Positions 1 through 6,554 of a stretch of 12,599 nt of DNA are shown here, in pieces. Source of the stretch: Clostridiales bacterium (GTDB taxonomy: Bacteria > Bacillota > Clostridia > Christensenellales > Christensenellaceae); the NCBI GenBank assembly GCA_003343685.1, contig QAKS01000025.1:1-12599 (forward strand), in the 5' to 3' direction. Made by a program: the position numbers and the translations under genes. Numbering within the stretch: position 1 is the stretch's first letter; each line of letters begins with the position of its first letter. Below the pieces are notes generated by a model. That model worked only from the letters and a program-made list of their open reading frames with translations, did not search any database and had not been told where the DNA came from.

Positions 1-60
1 CCAAGATATCATTTTATGTATGTTTTTTACAATATAATGTTATTCTTTTTCTAAAAAGTA

Positions 61-89
61 TTGAAAAGCTCGTAAAAAAGTTGTATTCT
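61..89 (+). promoter_or_regulatory. Candidate sigma-A promoter of the fsa gene
   Basis: A -35-like TTGAAA at 61-66 and a -10-like TATTCT at 84-89 are separated by exactly 17 bases. Transcription would start near 96, giving a leader of about 20 bases before the ATG at 116. A second TATAAT at 33-38 lies in the same AT-rich stretch but has no good -35 at the right distance. The choice between them is inference. Confidence 0.45.
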
Positions 90-115
90 TAAAAAAAATG
101 CTGTTGGAGGAAATT

Positions 116-790
116 ATGCTTGTACTGATTGACAATGCAGATGTAAAGGAAATTGAAGCGCTTTACGGCGACTACCCCTATGACGGAGTCACCACAAACC
201 CGACTATACTGAAAGCCGCCGGAGAAAATCCCGTCAGGCTGCTGAAAAAAATACACGATATGATCCCCGTAGGCAGTCAGCTCCATGCCCAGCTTGTATC
301 CGCCACCACCGACAAAATGATAGAGGAAGCCCATTTTCTGGTAGACTACATCGGAGAGGATATGTTCATCAAAGTTCCCGTGACAGCGGCGGGCATGCGC
401 GCCATTCCGCGCCTCGCAAAAGAGGGAATCAACATTACGGCTACAGCTATTTATACTTCGATGCAGGCGTTTATGGCTGCAAAAGCAGGCGCTCGCTATA
501 CCGCGCCCTATGTCAACCGAATCGACAACATGGGCTTTGACGGGCTTCAGGTCGCCAAGGATATCCACGACATGTTCCGGATTCACAACCTGAACGCAGA
601 CGTGCTGGCAGCCAGCTTTAAAAACACACAGCAGGTTTTATCTCTGTGCAAATACGGCATCGGCTCCGTCACCGCTGCTCCCGACGTGCTGCGTGCCCTC
701 ATTCGGCACGACGCGACGCTCACCGCCGAGGAAAATTTTACGCAGGATTTCTATGATCTGATCAACGAGGTGGAGGGTACGCATCTGTAA
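116..790 (+). CDS. fsa: Fructose-6-phosphate aldolase (transaldolase family, FSA/TalC type)
   Basis: This 224-residue cytosolic class I aldolase would cleave or form fructose 6-phosphate from dihydroxyacetone and glyceraldehyde 3-phosphate, or act as a short transaldolase in the pentose phosphate pathway. Visible motifs are Asp6, GVTTNPTIL (24-32), the Schiff-base Lys86 in FIKVPVTAAG and APYVNRID (130-137). Gln59 and Tyr132 match the residues (Gln59, Tyr131) that in E. coli FsaA separate fructose-6-phosphate aldolases from transaldolases, which carry Glu and Phe there; this comparison is from memory. The length fits the about 220-residue subfamily. An upstream in-frame ATG at 98 is rejected because TTGGAGGA at 104-111 sits just before the ATG at 116. 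The gene stands alone between its promoter and a hairpin terminator. Family is certain; aldolase versus transaldolase activity is likely but unproven. Confidence 0.9.
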   Translation: MLVLIDNADVKEIEALYGDYPYDGVTTNPTILKAAGENPVRLLKKIHDMIPVGSQLHAQLVSATTDKMIEEAHFLVDYIGEDMFIKVPVTAAGMRAIPRLAKEGINITATAIYTSMQAFMAAKAGARYTAPYVNRIDNMGFDGLQVAKDIHDMFRIHNLNADVLAASFKNTQQVLSLCKYGIGSVTAAPDVLRALIRHDATLTAEENFTQDFYDLINEVEGTHL

Positions 791-808
791 AACGATGCTG
801 CAAACAAC

Positions 809-847
809 AGAGCGCCTCCGAAGCATACGCTTCGGAGGCGCTCTTTA
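809..847. terminator. Intrinsic terminator between fsa and the pentapeptide gene
   Basis: A perfect 16-bp inverted repeat (809-824 with 829-844) with a 4-base loop is followed on the plus strand by TTTAT, so it should terminate fsa. It lies between two convergent genes. On the minus strand the stem is followed by the weaker T-rich GTTGTTTG, so it may also stop the nadE/pentapeptide transcript. Confidence 0.85.
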
Positions 848-866
848 TCTGCCATGCGCTCCCGGT

Positions 867-1484
867 TCAGACAACTTTGACGCCCAGCAGCCGGGCAAGC
901 GCTATGGCCTGCCCCACATTGACCTGCGCACCCGCCAGTTCCTTTTTGCTGTCGGATATGACAATGCCGTCTATCGTACAGCCGGACAGATCTATTCCCT
1001 TCAGCATCGTTCCCATCAGCTCCGCCTTCGTCATATCTACATTGTAAAATTCTGTTCTCTTCAAAATCATTTCGTTCAGGCAGGCCTCTGTGAAAGCGGT
1101 ATCGGAAATCCGGCAATCCTCCCAGCGCGTCCGCCAGCACACCGCATACTGAAACTGGCTGCCTTGGATGTTCGTATCCACAATACGGCTGTCTCCCATG
1201 TCACAGCCGGACGCATTGCAGCTGTCCAACGTGCAGCCATTCCAATAGCCGCCCGAAAAGTCACAGCCCACCAGAAGGCATTTCCGAAAAATCGCTTTTC
1301 TCATGTCACAGCCGGAAAAATCGCAGTCCTCAAAAGTACAGCTTTCAAATACCACACCCCGAAATGCGGTTTTCGCGGCATTCACTCTTACCAGCCTCTC
1401 TTTTTGGAACAATACGTTTTCCACCGGGTCGTCCGTTTCATACGCGATCAACAGCTCGTCCCGCAAATTTCCCCGCTCCTTCAT
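867..1484 (-). CDS. Pentapeptide-repeat protein
   Basis: This is a 205-residue protein with an almost uninterrupted run of about 25 pentapeptide repeats from residue 44 to 176. Large hydrophobic residues recur every fifth position (for example CTFED, CDFSG, CDMRK, TAFTE, AELMG, IDLSG), which predicts a right-handed quadrilateral beta-helix. The C-terminus (GAQVNVGQAIALARLLGVKVV, 185-205) resembles the closing helix of Qnr/McbG-like proteins. Cysteine takes the inward i-2 position unusually often. Known relatives are DNA mimics that protect gyrase, but most family members have no assigned role, so none is claimed here. The ATG at 1484 overlaps the nadE stop (ATGA), suggesting translational coupling. 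An in-frame ATG at 1505 would add 7 residues but has no ribosome-binding site. No transmembrane segment or signal peptide is visible. Confidence 0.88.
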   Translation of the reverse strand: MKERGNLRDELLIAYETDDPVENVLFQKERLVRVNAAKTAFRGVVFESCTFEDCDFSGCDMRKAIFRKCLLVGCDFSGGYWNGCTLDSCNASGCDMGDSRIVDTNIQGSQFQYAVCWRTRWEDCRISDTAFTEACLNEMILKRTEFYNVDMTKAELMGTMLKGIDLSGCTIDGIVISDSKKELAGAQVNVGQAIALARLLGVKVV

Positions 1485-3379
1485 CGGGCAAAAAACTCCA
1501 TCCACAGCGCCATTGACGCGTCGCTCGGCATACGCCAGTCGGCCCGGGGCGACAGGCAGACCGAACCCACCTTCACGCCATCCGGGAGGCAGTTTCGCTT
1601 AAACTGCTGCGTAAAAAACCTGCGGTAAAATGTTTTCATCGTCTCCAGAATTTCCCCCTCTTCAACTGACTGAAATGCTTTTTTTGCAAGAGCAAAAATT
1701 TTCTTCGGCCCGAAGCCATAACGCAGAGTATAGTACAGCGTAAAATCATGAAGATCGTATTTCCCGATGACGCTCTCGGTCTTCTGTACAATCTTACCGG
1801 ACTTGTCCGGCGGGATAAGCTCCGGACTGATCGGCGTCTCCAGCACAGCGTCCAAAATATTTTTTACTTTTGGATGTGATTCGGCATAAGCCGCAATCAC
1901 ATATCTGACCAGCGTCTTCGGAATGCCTGCGTTAACAGCATACATGCTCATATGATCGCCGTTATAGGTGCACCATCCCAAAGCCAGCTCCGACAGATCT
2001 CCGGTCCCGACGACCAGCGCTCCCTCCTGATTGGCCACATCCATCAGAATCTGCGTCCGCTCGCGGGCCTGTGCATTTTCATAAGTTACATCCGCCGTCT
2101 CCCCGTCGTGGCCGATCGCCGCCAAATGTTGAATACACGCGTCTCCTATCGGAATCGTGCGGGCGTTTATCCCCATTGCCTTCATCAACGCGTCTGCGTT
2201 TCCATGCGTCATAGTCGTGGTTCCAAAGCCCGGCATCGTTATGCAGATGATATTTTTCGGTGATACGTTCCGAAGCTGTACCGCCTCTGACGCGGCAAGG
2301 AGGGCCAACGTGCTGTCCAGCCCACCCGAGATGCCTATCACCAGACGATTGGTGCCGCTCTTTTTCATCCGTTGGGACAGCCCCAGCGCCTGAAGCTTCA
2401 GAATTTCGCGGCAGCGCTCCTGCTTCTCCGTTTCGTCTCCGGGGATAAACGGATAGGGCTCTATGCTGTCCGGCAGCAGTCCTGCCGGTTCCCCGTCGTC
2501 AAAAGCGATTTTCCTGTATTCCTGCCGGAAGCCATGCATATAGGTGCGCATCCTTATGCGCTCGTTCTCAATCCGCTCCAGATCAATCAGACCCTCCGTC
2601 ACCCTCTCGTCATACCGCGACTCCGCCAGCAGCCGTCCGTTGTCGTATATCATAGCGTGCCCGGAAAAAACAGTGTCGGACGTGCTCTCATCCGGCCCTG
2701 CCGAAGCATAAACATACCCCGAAATACATTTGGCAGACTGGGTCGCCGTGATCTGCCTTCGATATTCCGCCTTGGTCACTGTGTCGTTGCTGGCAGACAG
2801 GTTGACGATTACGTTGGCTCCCGCCCGTGCATGCCGCGCTCCCGGCGTCGCGCTCATCCACAGATCCTCGCACAACTCCGCCGCGACGCAAAGCCTGCTT
2901 TTTGTCCCGCAGAAAAGCAAATCCGTCCCGATGGGCACCATCTCTCCGCCCACCCTTGTCTCCTTCGCCGTCAGACAATCGGCAGAGGAAAACCATCTTG
3001 CCTCATAAAATTCACCGTAATTCGGGATAAATGTTTTGGGAACCGCTCCCAATATTCTCCCGTTCGCTATGAATACAGCGCAGTTGTACATGGCATTGTC
3101 CGCTCGCAGCGGAGCACCCACGGCAATCAGCCTGCCCTTCTCTGCCGCCGAAGCTTCCGCCAGCGCTGCCAGCGCCCGTTCCGCCGCACCGATCAGTTCG
3201 CCGGACAAAAACAAGTCGCCGCACGTATACCCCGTTACTGAAAGCTCCGGAAATACCACAATCCGTGCGTCTGTCGCTCGAACTGCCGACAGAATTGCCT
3301 CCGTATTCCATACCGGATCCCCGATTCTCACACCTGTGACAGCCGCTGCCACCTTTACATACCCATAGTCCTCCGTCAT
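1481..3379 (-). CDS. nadE: Glutamine-dependent NAD+ synthetase
   Basis: This 632-residue cytosolic enzyme makes NAD+ from nicotinic acid adenine dinucleotide, ATP and glutamine, the last step of NAD biosynthesis. The N-terminal nitrilase-fold glutaminase domain (about 8-290) shows the catalytic triad Glu45 (VVFPELSVTGYTCGD), Lys115 (AVPKTFIPNYGEFYE) and Cys170 (AAELCEDLWM). The C-terminal synthetase domain has the ATP-pyrophosphatase loop SGGLDST at 351-357 and the conserved GTGDLSELALGWCTYNGDHM segment. The length is in the usual range for the two-domain form. The start at 3379 is set by AAGGAGGATAG immediately upstream (3380-3390). The pentapeptide-repeat gene follows with a 4-base overlap. 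The two domains in one chain imply that glutamine-derived ammonia is channelled internally, as known for this family. Confidence 0.97.
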   Translation of the reverse strand: MTEDYGYVKVAAAVTGVRIGDPVWNTEAILSAVRATDARIVVFPELSVTGYTCGDLFLSGELIGAAERALAALAEASAAEKGRLIAVGAPLRADNAMYNCAVFIANGRILGAVPKTFIPNYGEFYEARWFSSADCLTAKETRVGGEMVPIGTDLLFCGTKSRLCVAAELCEDLWMSATPGARHARAGANVIVNLSASNDTVTKAEYRRQITATQSAKCISGYVYASAGPDESTSDTVFSGHAMIYDNGRLLAESRYDERVTEGLIDLERIENERIRMRTYMHGFRQEYRKIAFDDGEPAGLLPDSIEPYPFIPGDETEKQERCREILKLQALGLSQRMKKSGTNRLVIGISGGLDSTLALLAASEAVQLRNVSPKNIICITMPGFGTTTMTHGNADALMKAMGINARTIPIGDACIQHLAAIGHDGETADVTYENAQARERTQILMDVANQEGALVVGTGDLSELALGWCTYNGDHMSMYAVNAGIPKTLVRYVIAAYAESHPKVKNILDAVLETPISPELIPPDKSGKIVQKTESVIGKYDLHDFTLYYTLRYGFGPKKIFALAKKAFQSVEEGEILETMKTFYRRFFTQQFKRNCLPDGVKVGSVCLSPRADWRMPSDASMALWMEFFAR

Positions 3380-3383
3380 CTAT

Positions 3384-3413
3384 CCTCCTTCTACTCATCT
3401 ATGAAAAATTATA
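3384..3413 (-). promoter_or_regulatory. nadE -10 box and ribosome-binding site
   Basis: On the minus strand a perfect TATAAT (3413-3408) lies about 30 bases before the nadE ATG, followed by AAGGAGG (3390-3384). The -35 region (about 3436-3431, TTTCTT) is weak. A start near 3401 would leave a leader of about 20 bases, so there is no room for a riboswitch. Confidence 0.5.
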
Positions 3414-3476
3414 TCACGGAACCTCCGCAAAAGAAACGGCATGCCGATTTTTGTCATATTATTCACGAAATCTTAG

Positions 3477-3505
3477 TGTTTTATGCCGTACGATTGTGGT
3501 ATCAT
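3477..3505 (+). promoter_or_regulatory. Candidate extended -10 promoter of the nfeD–floA operon
   Basis: TATCAT at 3500-3505 is preceded by TGG (3497-3499), the TGn extension that can compensate for a poor -35. The -35 position (3477-3482, TGTTTT) is weak. An alternative pair, TTGTCA (3451-3456) with TAGTGT (3474-3479) at 17 bases, is also possible. AGGAGG at 3514-3519 then precedes the ATG at 3529. Confidence 0.45.
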
Positions 3506-3528
3506 ATCAATATAGGAGGATTCCCCAT

Positions 3529-3999
3529 ATGCTGTTTGACTATATTAATATTGTAGCGTTTATCCTTTTTCTCGCGGGTATCGTTCTTTTGGCTGTAGAA
3601 ATCGCTATCCCGGGTGTGGGTATTCCCGGCGTTCTGTCCTTTTTATGCTTTATCATCGGCATTATCTTTCAGGCGCGGAGTTGGGCAGAGGGGCTTATCA
3701 TGTTCGCCGTGCTTGCGGCGGTATTCGGCGTCCTTCTCTTTTTGTTCATCCGCATGTCAAAAAAGAAAAAATCCGGCATTGTTTTAAAGGATACCGTCGG
3801 CGACGATACGCCGGATTACTCCTCTCTTATGGGCAGGCCGGGTGTATCCGCTTCTTACCTGCACCCCTACGGCGAGGCAATCATAGACGGCGAGCACTAC
3901 GACGTGACTTCTTTATACGACTATATCGAAAAAGGCACGCCCATCGTGGTAAGCGCCGTAGAAAATCAAAAAATAATTGTAAAAAGACAGCAGCAATAG
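3529..3999 (+). CDS. NfeD-like membrane protein
   Basis: This 156-residue integral membrane protein has three predicted helices (about 7-25, 33-50, 54-75), including the IAIPGVGIPGVLSF segment typical of NfeD proteins. A basic KKKK linker follows, then a soluble C-terminal domain (about 100-153; MGRPGVSASYLHPYGEAIIDGE and GTPIVVSAVENQKIIV) matching the NfeD C-terminal OB-fold. NfeD proteins are encoded beside flotillin/stomatin-type proteins and are thought to act with them in membrane organisation, and that is the arrangement here, with floA 35 bases downstream. The start at 3529 has AGGAGG 9 bases upstream; longer in-frame starts back to 3451 would run through the promoter. This is the short form lacking the N-terminal ClpP-like protease domain. 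Confidence 0.92.
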   Translation: MLFDYINIVAFILFLAGIVLLAVEIAIPGVGIPGVLSFLCFIIGIIFQARSWAEGLIMFAVLAAVFGVLLFLFIRMSKKKKSGIVLKDTVGDDTPDYSSLMGRPGVSASYLHPYGEAIIDGEHYDVTSLYDYIEKGTPIVVSAVENQKIIVKRQQQ

Positions 4000-4034
4000 G
4001 CCACCCTATATAACAGAAACAACAGGAGGTAAAT

Positions 4035-5018
4035 ATGGAGCAATTTATCTGGATACCCATCGTCATCGTCCTTGCCATCATCTTTTTGGTGGTGTTTTTC
4101 AGCTTTGTACCGCTGCGGCTTTGGATCTCCGCCAAGGCAGCCGGCGTCAAGGTCCGCATCATCGCTCTTGTCGGCATGCGTCTTAGAAAGGTGACTCCTT
4201 CCAAGATCATCATTCCGCTCATTAAGGCCATCAAAGCAGGGCTCGACACGGATACGGATAAGCTGGAAGCGCACTATCTGGCAGGAGGCAATGTAGACCG
4301 GGTGATCAACGCGCTGATCGCCGCAAAAAAGGCGGGTATTCCCCTCTCCTTTGAAAAGGCTACCGGCATAGACCTGGCCGGCCGGGACGTTCTTGAGGCC
4401 GTGAAGCTGTCCGTCAATCCCAAAATTATTGAAACCCCCGTCATCGCAGCAATTGCAAAGGACGGCATTGAGCTTCGCGCCAAGGCGCGCGTCACCGTCC
4501 GCACCAATATCGACAGATTGGTAGGCGGCGCAGGCGAAGAGACCATTATTGCCCGCGTCGGCGAAGGTGTCGTCACAACGGTCGGCTCTGCCGCCACCCA
4601 CAAGGCCGTTCTGGAAAACCCGGACTCTATATCGAAAACCGTTCTGGGCAAAGGACTGGACGCAGGCACAGCCTTTGAAATCCTCTCCATCGACATCGCC
4701 GATGTGGATGTGGGCAGGAACGTCGGCGCACAGCTCCAGATCGACCAGGCCGAGGCCGACAAGCGCATCGCACAAGCCAAGGCGGAGGAACGCCGTGCAA
4801 TGGCAGTCGCCAAAGAGCAGGAAATGCTTGCCGCGACTCAGGAAATGCGCGCAAAGGTTGTCGAGGCGGAAGTACTCGTCCCCACCGCTCTTGCAGAAGC
4901 CTTGAAATCCGGAAATATGGGCGCTATGGATTATTACAATATGAAGAATCTGATAGCAGACACCGATATGCGCAATTCCATATCGGGCAGTTCGGGAAGC
5001 CCGGAAAGTAAAAAATAA
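4035..5018 (+). CDS. floA: Flotillin-like protein FloA
   Basis: This 327-residue protein scaffolds functional membrane microdomains, where FloA organises lipid-associated protein complexes in Gram-positive bacteria. An N-terminal hydrophobic hairpin or helix (about 5-27) is followed by a characteristic flotillin/SPFH-type domain ([16 protein letters not shown], then [17 protein letters not shown] and the [18 protein letters not shown] block) and an Ala/Glu/Lys-rich coiled coil (about 235-290, with repeated [21 protein letters not shown] heptads). Length and domain order agree with the FloA family (about 330 residues). AGGAGG at 4024-4029 fixes the ATG. It sits between the nfeD-like gene and a third gene whose ATG overlaps the floA stop codon (TAATG), so the three are almost certainly one operon. 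Confidence 0.96.
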   Translation: MEQFIWIPIVIVLAIIFLVVFFSFVPLRLWISAKAAGVKVRIIALVGMRLRKVTPSKIIIPLIKAIKAGLDTDTDKLEAHYLAGGNVDRVINALIAAKKAGIPLSFEKATGIDLAGRDVLEAVKLSVNPKIIETPVIAAIAKDGIELRAKARVTVRTNIDRLVGGAGEETIIARVGEGVVTTVGSAATHKAVLENPDSISKTVLGKGLDAGTAFEILSIDIADVDVGRNVGAQLQIDQAEADKRIAQAKAEERRAMAVAKEQEMLAATQEMRAKVVEAEVLVPTALAEALKSGNMGAMDYYNMKNLIADTDMRNSISGSSGSPESKK

Positions 5019-5518
5019 TGGAGGAACTTTTTGCTCTGATTCCCATCGGCCTGATTATCTGGGCCATTGTTTCCGCCGCCAAGGCCGGAAAAAAGGCAGC
5101 CGGACATCCGTACGCTCCGCAGAACACTGCCCCCCATGCACCGCCGCAGCCGCAGAGCACAGAGGCAGATATTCCCGCTTATATGCGTAAGACTGTCGGG
5201 CCGTCCGACGTTCGTTCGATACAGCAGGGCAGCGCTGATGTCCTGCCGCATCGCGCGGCGCCTCCGGCTGCGCCCAGACAGGAGCCGCGGATTACCGGCA
5301 CCACTGTGTTCACAGACAATTTTTCCGGCACACAAACTCCCTTAAAAACGACCGAACACATACAGTTCGACGACTGTTCCATGCTGCAAACCACAAGAGT
5401 CGTTTCCTCATGCCGCCATGACGCCCAAGCCACTCCGCCTGAGCTGTTTTCCGACCGCGGCGAATTGAAAAAAGCCGTCGTCTACAGCGAGATATTGGGC
5501 CGACGCAGAGGTCGGTAA
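5018..5518 (+). CDS. Unrecognised membrane-anchored protein of the floA operon
   Basis: This 166-residue protein belongs to no family I can name. It has one N-terminal hydrophobic helix (about 5-21), a short basic stretch (AKAGKKAAG), a Pro/Ala/Gln-rich low-complexity middle (about 30-95) that is probably disordered, and a C-terminal segment ELKKAVVYSEILGRRRGR (149-166). From memory, tails of the form (A/G)(V/I)(I/V)xSEILG followed by basic or proline residues recur at the ends of short Bacillota proteins, so it may be a docking motif; that is inference. The ATG shares its A with the floA stop codon (TAATG), implying coupled translation and matched stoichiometry with FloA. Topology is probably N-out or N-in single pass with a large soluble tail. 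A partner or client of the FloA microdomain is plausible. Confidence 0.75.
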   Translation: MEELFALIPIGLIIWAIVSAAKAGKKAAGHPYAPQNTAPHAPPQPQSTEADIPAYMRKTVGPSDVRSIQQGSADVLPHRAAPPAAPRQEPRITGTTVFTDNFSGTQTPLKTTEHIQFDDCSMLQTTRVVSSCRHDAQATPPELFSDRGELKKAVVYSEILGRRRGR

Positions 5519-5698
5519 AAAAGAGACTCCCCTCCTTCTCCCAAGGCTCATCATTTTGTATTCGGAAGTTGTCAGCCTTGAAATGTTTTTATCGCCCATA
5601 TTTGAAACGGGACGTTATGTACATTTTGTATTGCAAAGGAATTTATACTCTACGCAAAAAACCAAACTTGTCAATCACAGCGCAGCAGACAGTTTACA

Positions 5699-5983
5699 AT
5701 GCACGAAAATAAAAAATCATCGCAAGAGCATAAAGAAAACGACCGCTATTATATAGAGAATCAGTTCGATAGAACGGCGGACACATGAGCCAATCCGATA
5801 AAGAGATTACAGGCCGGCTCAAAATCAGGTATTAAGGCGATGCAGAATCATTTGAGCTGATAAAGCGTGCGAAGGAATGATATTGAGTATATCGAGCGGA
5901 AGGAGACGATGAACTGCTATGCAGGACAGCCGGCAACAGGGCATACGCCGGGGCTTGAAGCATTTCTGCTCTGCTGGTACTGA
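5699..5983 (+). pseudogene. Possible decayed small-protein coding remnant
   Basis: Three short, highly charged stretches follow one another in changing frames. One begins MHENKKSSQEHKENDRYYIE (stop at 5786-5788). A second begins MSQSDKEITGRLKIRY from an ATG at 5785 overlapping that stop, hits TAA at 5833-5835 and continues in frame as GDAESFELIKRAKE to TGA at 5878-5880. A third continues one frame away from 5873 as RNDIEYIERKETMNCYAG and ends at 5981-5983. The residue mix looks coding, but stops and frame changes break it. I do not recognise the source. The alternative is chance reading frames in AT-rich DNA. Confidence 0.3.
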
Positions 5984-6002
5984 AAATGCGTCGATTGAGC
6001 CG

Positions 6003-6032
6003 TTTGCATTTTATTTTCAAATACAATGCAAA
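6003..6032. repeat. Imperfect 30-bp palindrome
   Basis: TTTGCATT (6003-6010) is repeated inverted as AATGCAAA (6025-6032), with a second inner pair ATTT/AAAT around a 2-base centre and 2-base mismatches between. It lies about 90 bases upstream of the promoter at 6121-6149. It could be an operator, a weak hairpin or the relic of a decayed element; nothing in the sequence decides. Confidence 0.4.
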
Positions 6033-6120
6033 TTTCACCGTACAGTACAATGAATGATTATATATTTTTGCGCCTGTATAGATAAAATAGGGAGTTTTTG
6101 TTTAAATTTTGGCATAAATC

Positions 6121-6149
6121 TTGTGTTTTGCGCCTTTTTGTGCTATACT
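6121..6149 (+). promoter_or_regulatory. Strong extended -10 promoter with no obvious gene after it
   Basis: TTGTGT (6121-6126) and TATACT (6144-6149) are spaced 17 bases apart, and TGC (6141-6143) gives the TGn extension. Transcription would start near 6156. No credible start codon with a well-placed ribosome-binding site follows: AGAGGA at 6164-6169 abuts an ATG at 6171 whose frame (to 6494) reads as an unlikely protein. Confidence 0.55.
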
Positions 6150-6155
6150 TACTCT

Positions 6156-6400
6156 AATTATAAAGAGGAAATGCAGAATACCTTTCCGTTTGAAATTTAT
6201 TTCTGTGGTATTTGGGGCCGTATATCTGTGTTCGGTCGTGTTTGTATTTTCTCCGATAAAAAACAGCTTTCAAGGACAAGGCGGTGCAATTTTGGCGCCG
6301 GCCCTCCACGGCGGACCTCCATCCTCCCCCGTGGACCCATTTCCTATTTATGCGGTGCAGACAGTCTGCGCCGCGCTTTCTTTGCGGCATTATTTTTTTC
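6156..6400 (+). ncRNA. Candidate structured leader or small RNA
   Basis: Downstream of the promoter at 6121-6149 there are successive hairpins: H1 CGGTGC/GCGCCG (6282-6287 with 6295-6300), H2 TCCACGG/CCGTGGA (6305-6311 with 6329-6335) and H3, a 10-bp stem with a 3-base loop (6352-6361 with 6365-6374, one G-T pair). H3 overlaps a possible H4, GCCGC/GCGGC (6370-6374 with 6384-6388), which is followed by ATTATTTTTTT. The octamer GCGGTGCA occurs in the left arms of both H1 (6281-6288) and H3 (6352-6359), so arms can swap partners. This is the shape of an attenuator or a terminated small RNA of about 220-245 bases. It matches no RNA family I recognise (not tmRNA, RNase P or a riboswitch I know). 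Confidence 0.3.
6352..6400 (+). terminator. Possible terminator or attenuator in the leader
   Basis: The 10-bp stem at 6352-6374 is followed by GCTTTCTTT. A competing 5-bp G+C stem (6370-6374 with 6384-6388) is followed by a run ending in seven T (6393-6399). Only one can form at a time. Either could release RNA polymerase before the downstream promoter at 6472. Confidence 0.35.
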
Positions 6401-6471
6401 TTCTCATATTCTTTGCCGCCGGACCGCACCGATATATGCCGCCTGCCGCAGCAAATTTCCGAACAGCCCTG

Positions 6472-6500
6472 TTTACGCAGTCCCCCATTCGTGATATAAT
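6472..6500 (+). promoter_or_regulatory. Sigma-A promoter of the sugar transferase gene
   Basis: TTTACG (6472-6477) and a perfect TATAAT (6495-6500) are 17 bases apart, with TGA (6492-6494) as the TGn extension. The start site would fall near 6507. That is only about 3 bases before the in-frame ATG at 6510 but about 48 before the GTG at 6555. Confidence 0.65.
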
Positions 6501-6554
6501 TCATCTATTATGGAAAATAAGAGTGAATTGTACGGAAAAAGAAAAGGGGGATTT

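Larger units (their letters stand above)
5519..6554. other. 1-kb gene-poor interval between the floA operon and the sugar transferase
   Basis: No intact, convincing protein gene is visible here. The left part (to about 6160) is clearly richer in A+T than the flanking genes. It holds an 11-base direct repeat CATTTTGTATT (5552-5562, 5622-5632), decayed coding-like frames (5699-5983), an imperfect palindrome (6003-6032), a promoter (6121-6149), a hairpin-rich transcribed-looking stretch (about 6156-6400) and the promoter of the next gene (6472-6500). Each is described separately. Confidence 0.7.

Noticed and set aside
116..790. Calling the first gene a plain transaldolase
   Set aside because: Gln59 and Tyr132 match fructose-6-phosphate aldolase rather than the Glu/Phe of transaldolases, though activity is not proven.
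795..1628. Open frame of 277 codons on the plus strand, antisense to the pentapeptide gene and the end of nadE
   Set aside because: It is rich in His/Arg/Gln/Pro, matches no family, starts inside the terminator hairpin and lies opposite two well-supported genes.
2372..3241. Open frame of 289 codons antisense to nadE
   Set aside because: Its composition is that of a mirror of a G+C-rich gene, with no motif or ribosome-binding site; nadE on the other strand is certain.
5542..5580. Inverted repeat CAAGGCT/AGCCTTG followed by AAATGTTTTT after the floA operon
   Set aside because: A 7-bp stem with a 25-base loop is too weak to call a terminator; the operon end remains unassigned.
6171..6494. Possible gene starting ATG at 6171 just after AGAGGA
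   Set aside because: There is no spacer between the ribosome-binding site and the ATG, and the product is a Cys/Arg/Pro-rich string without family features. The other frame (6121-6558) has a hydrophobic stretch but no proper start codon.
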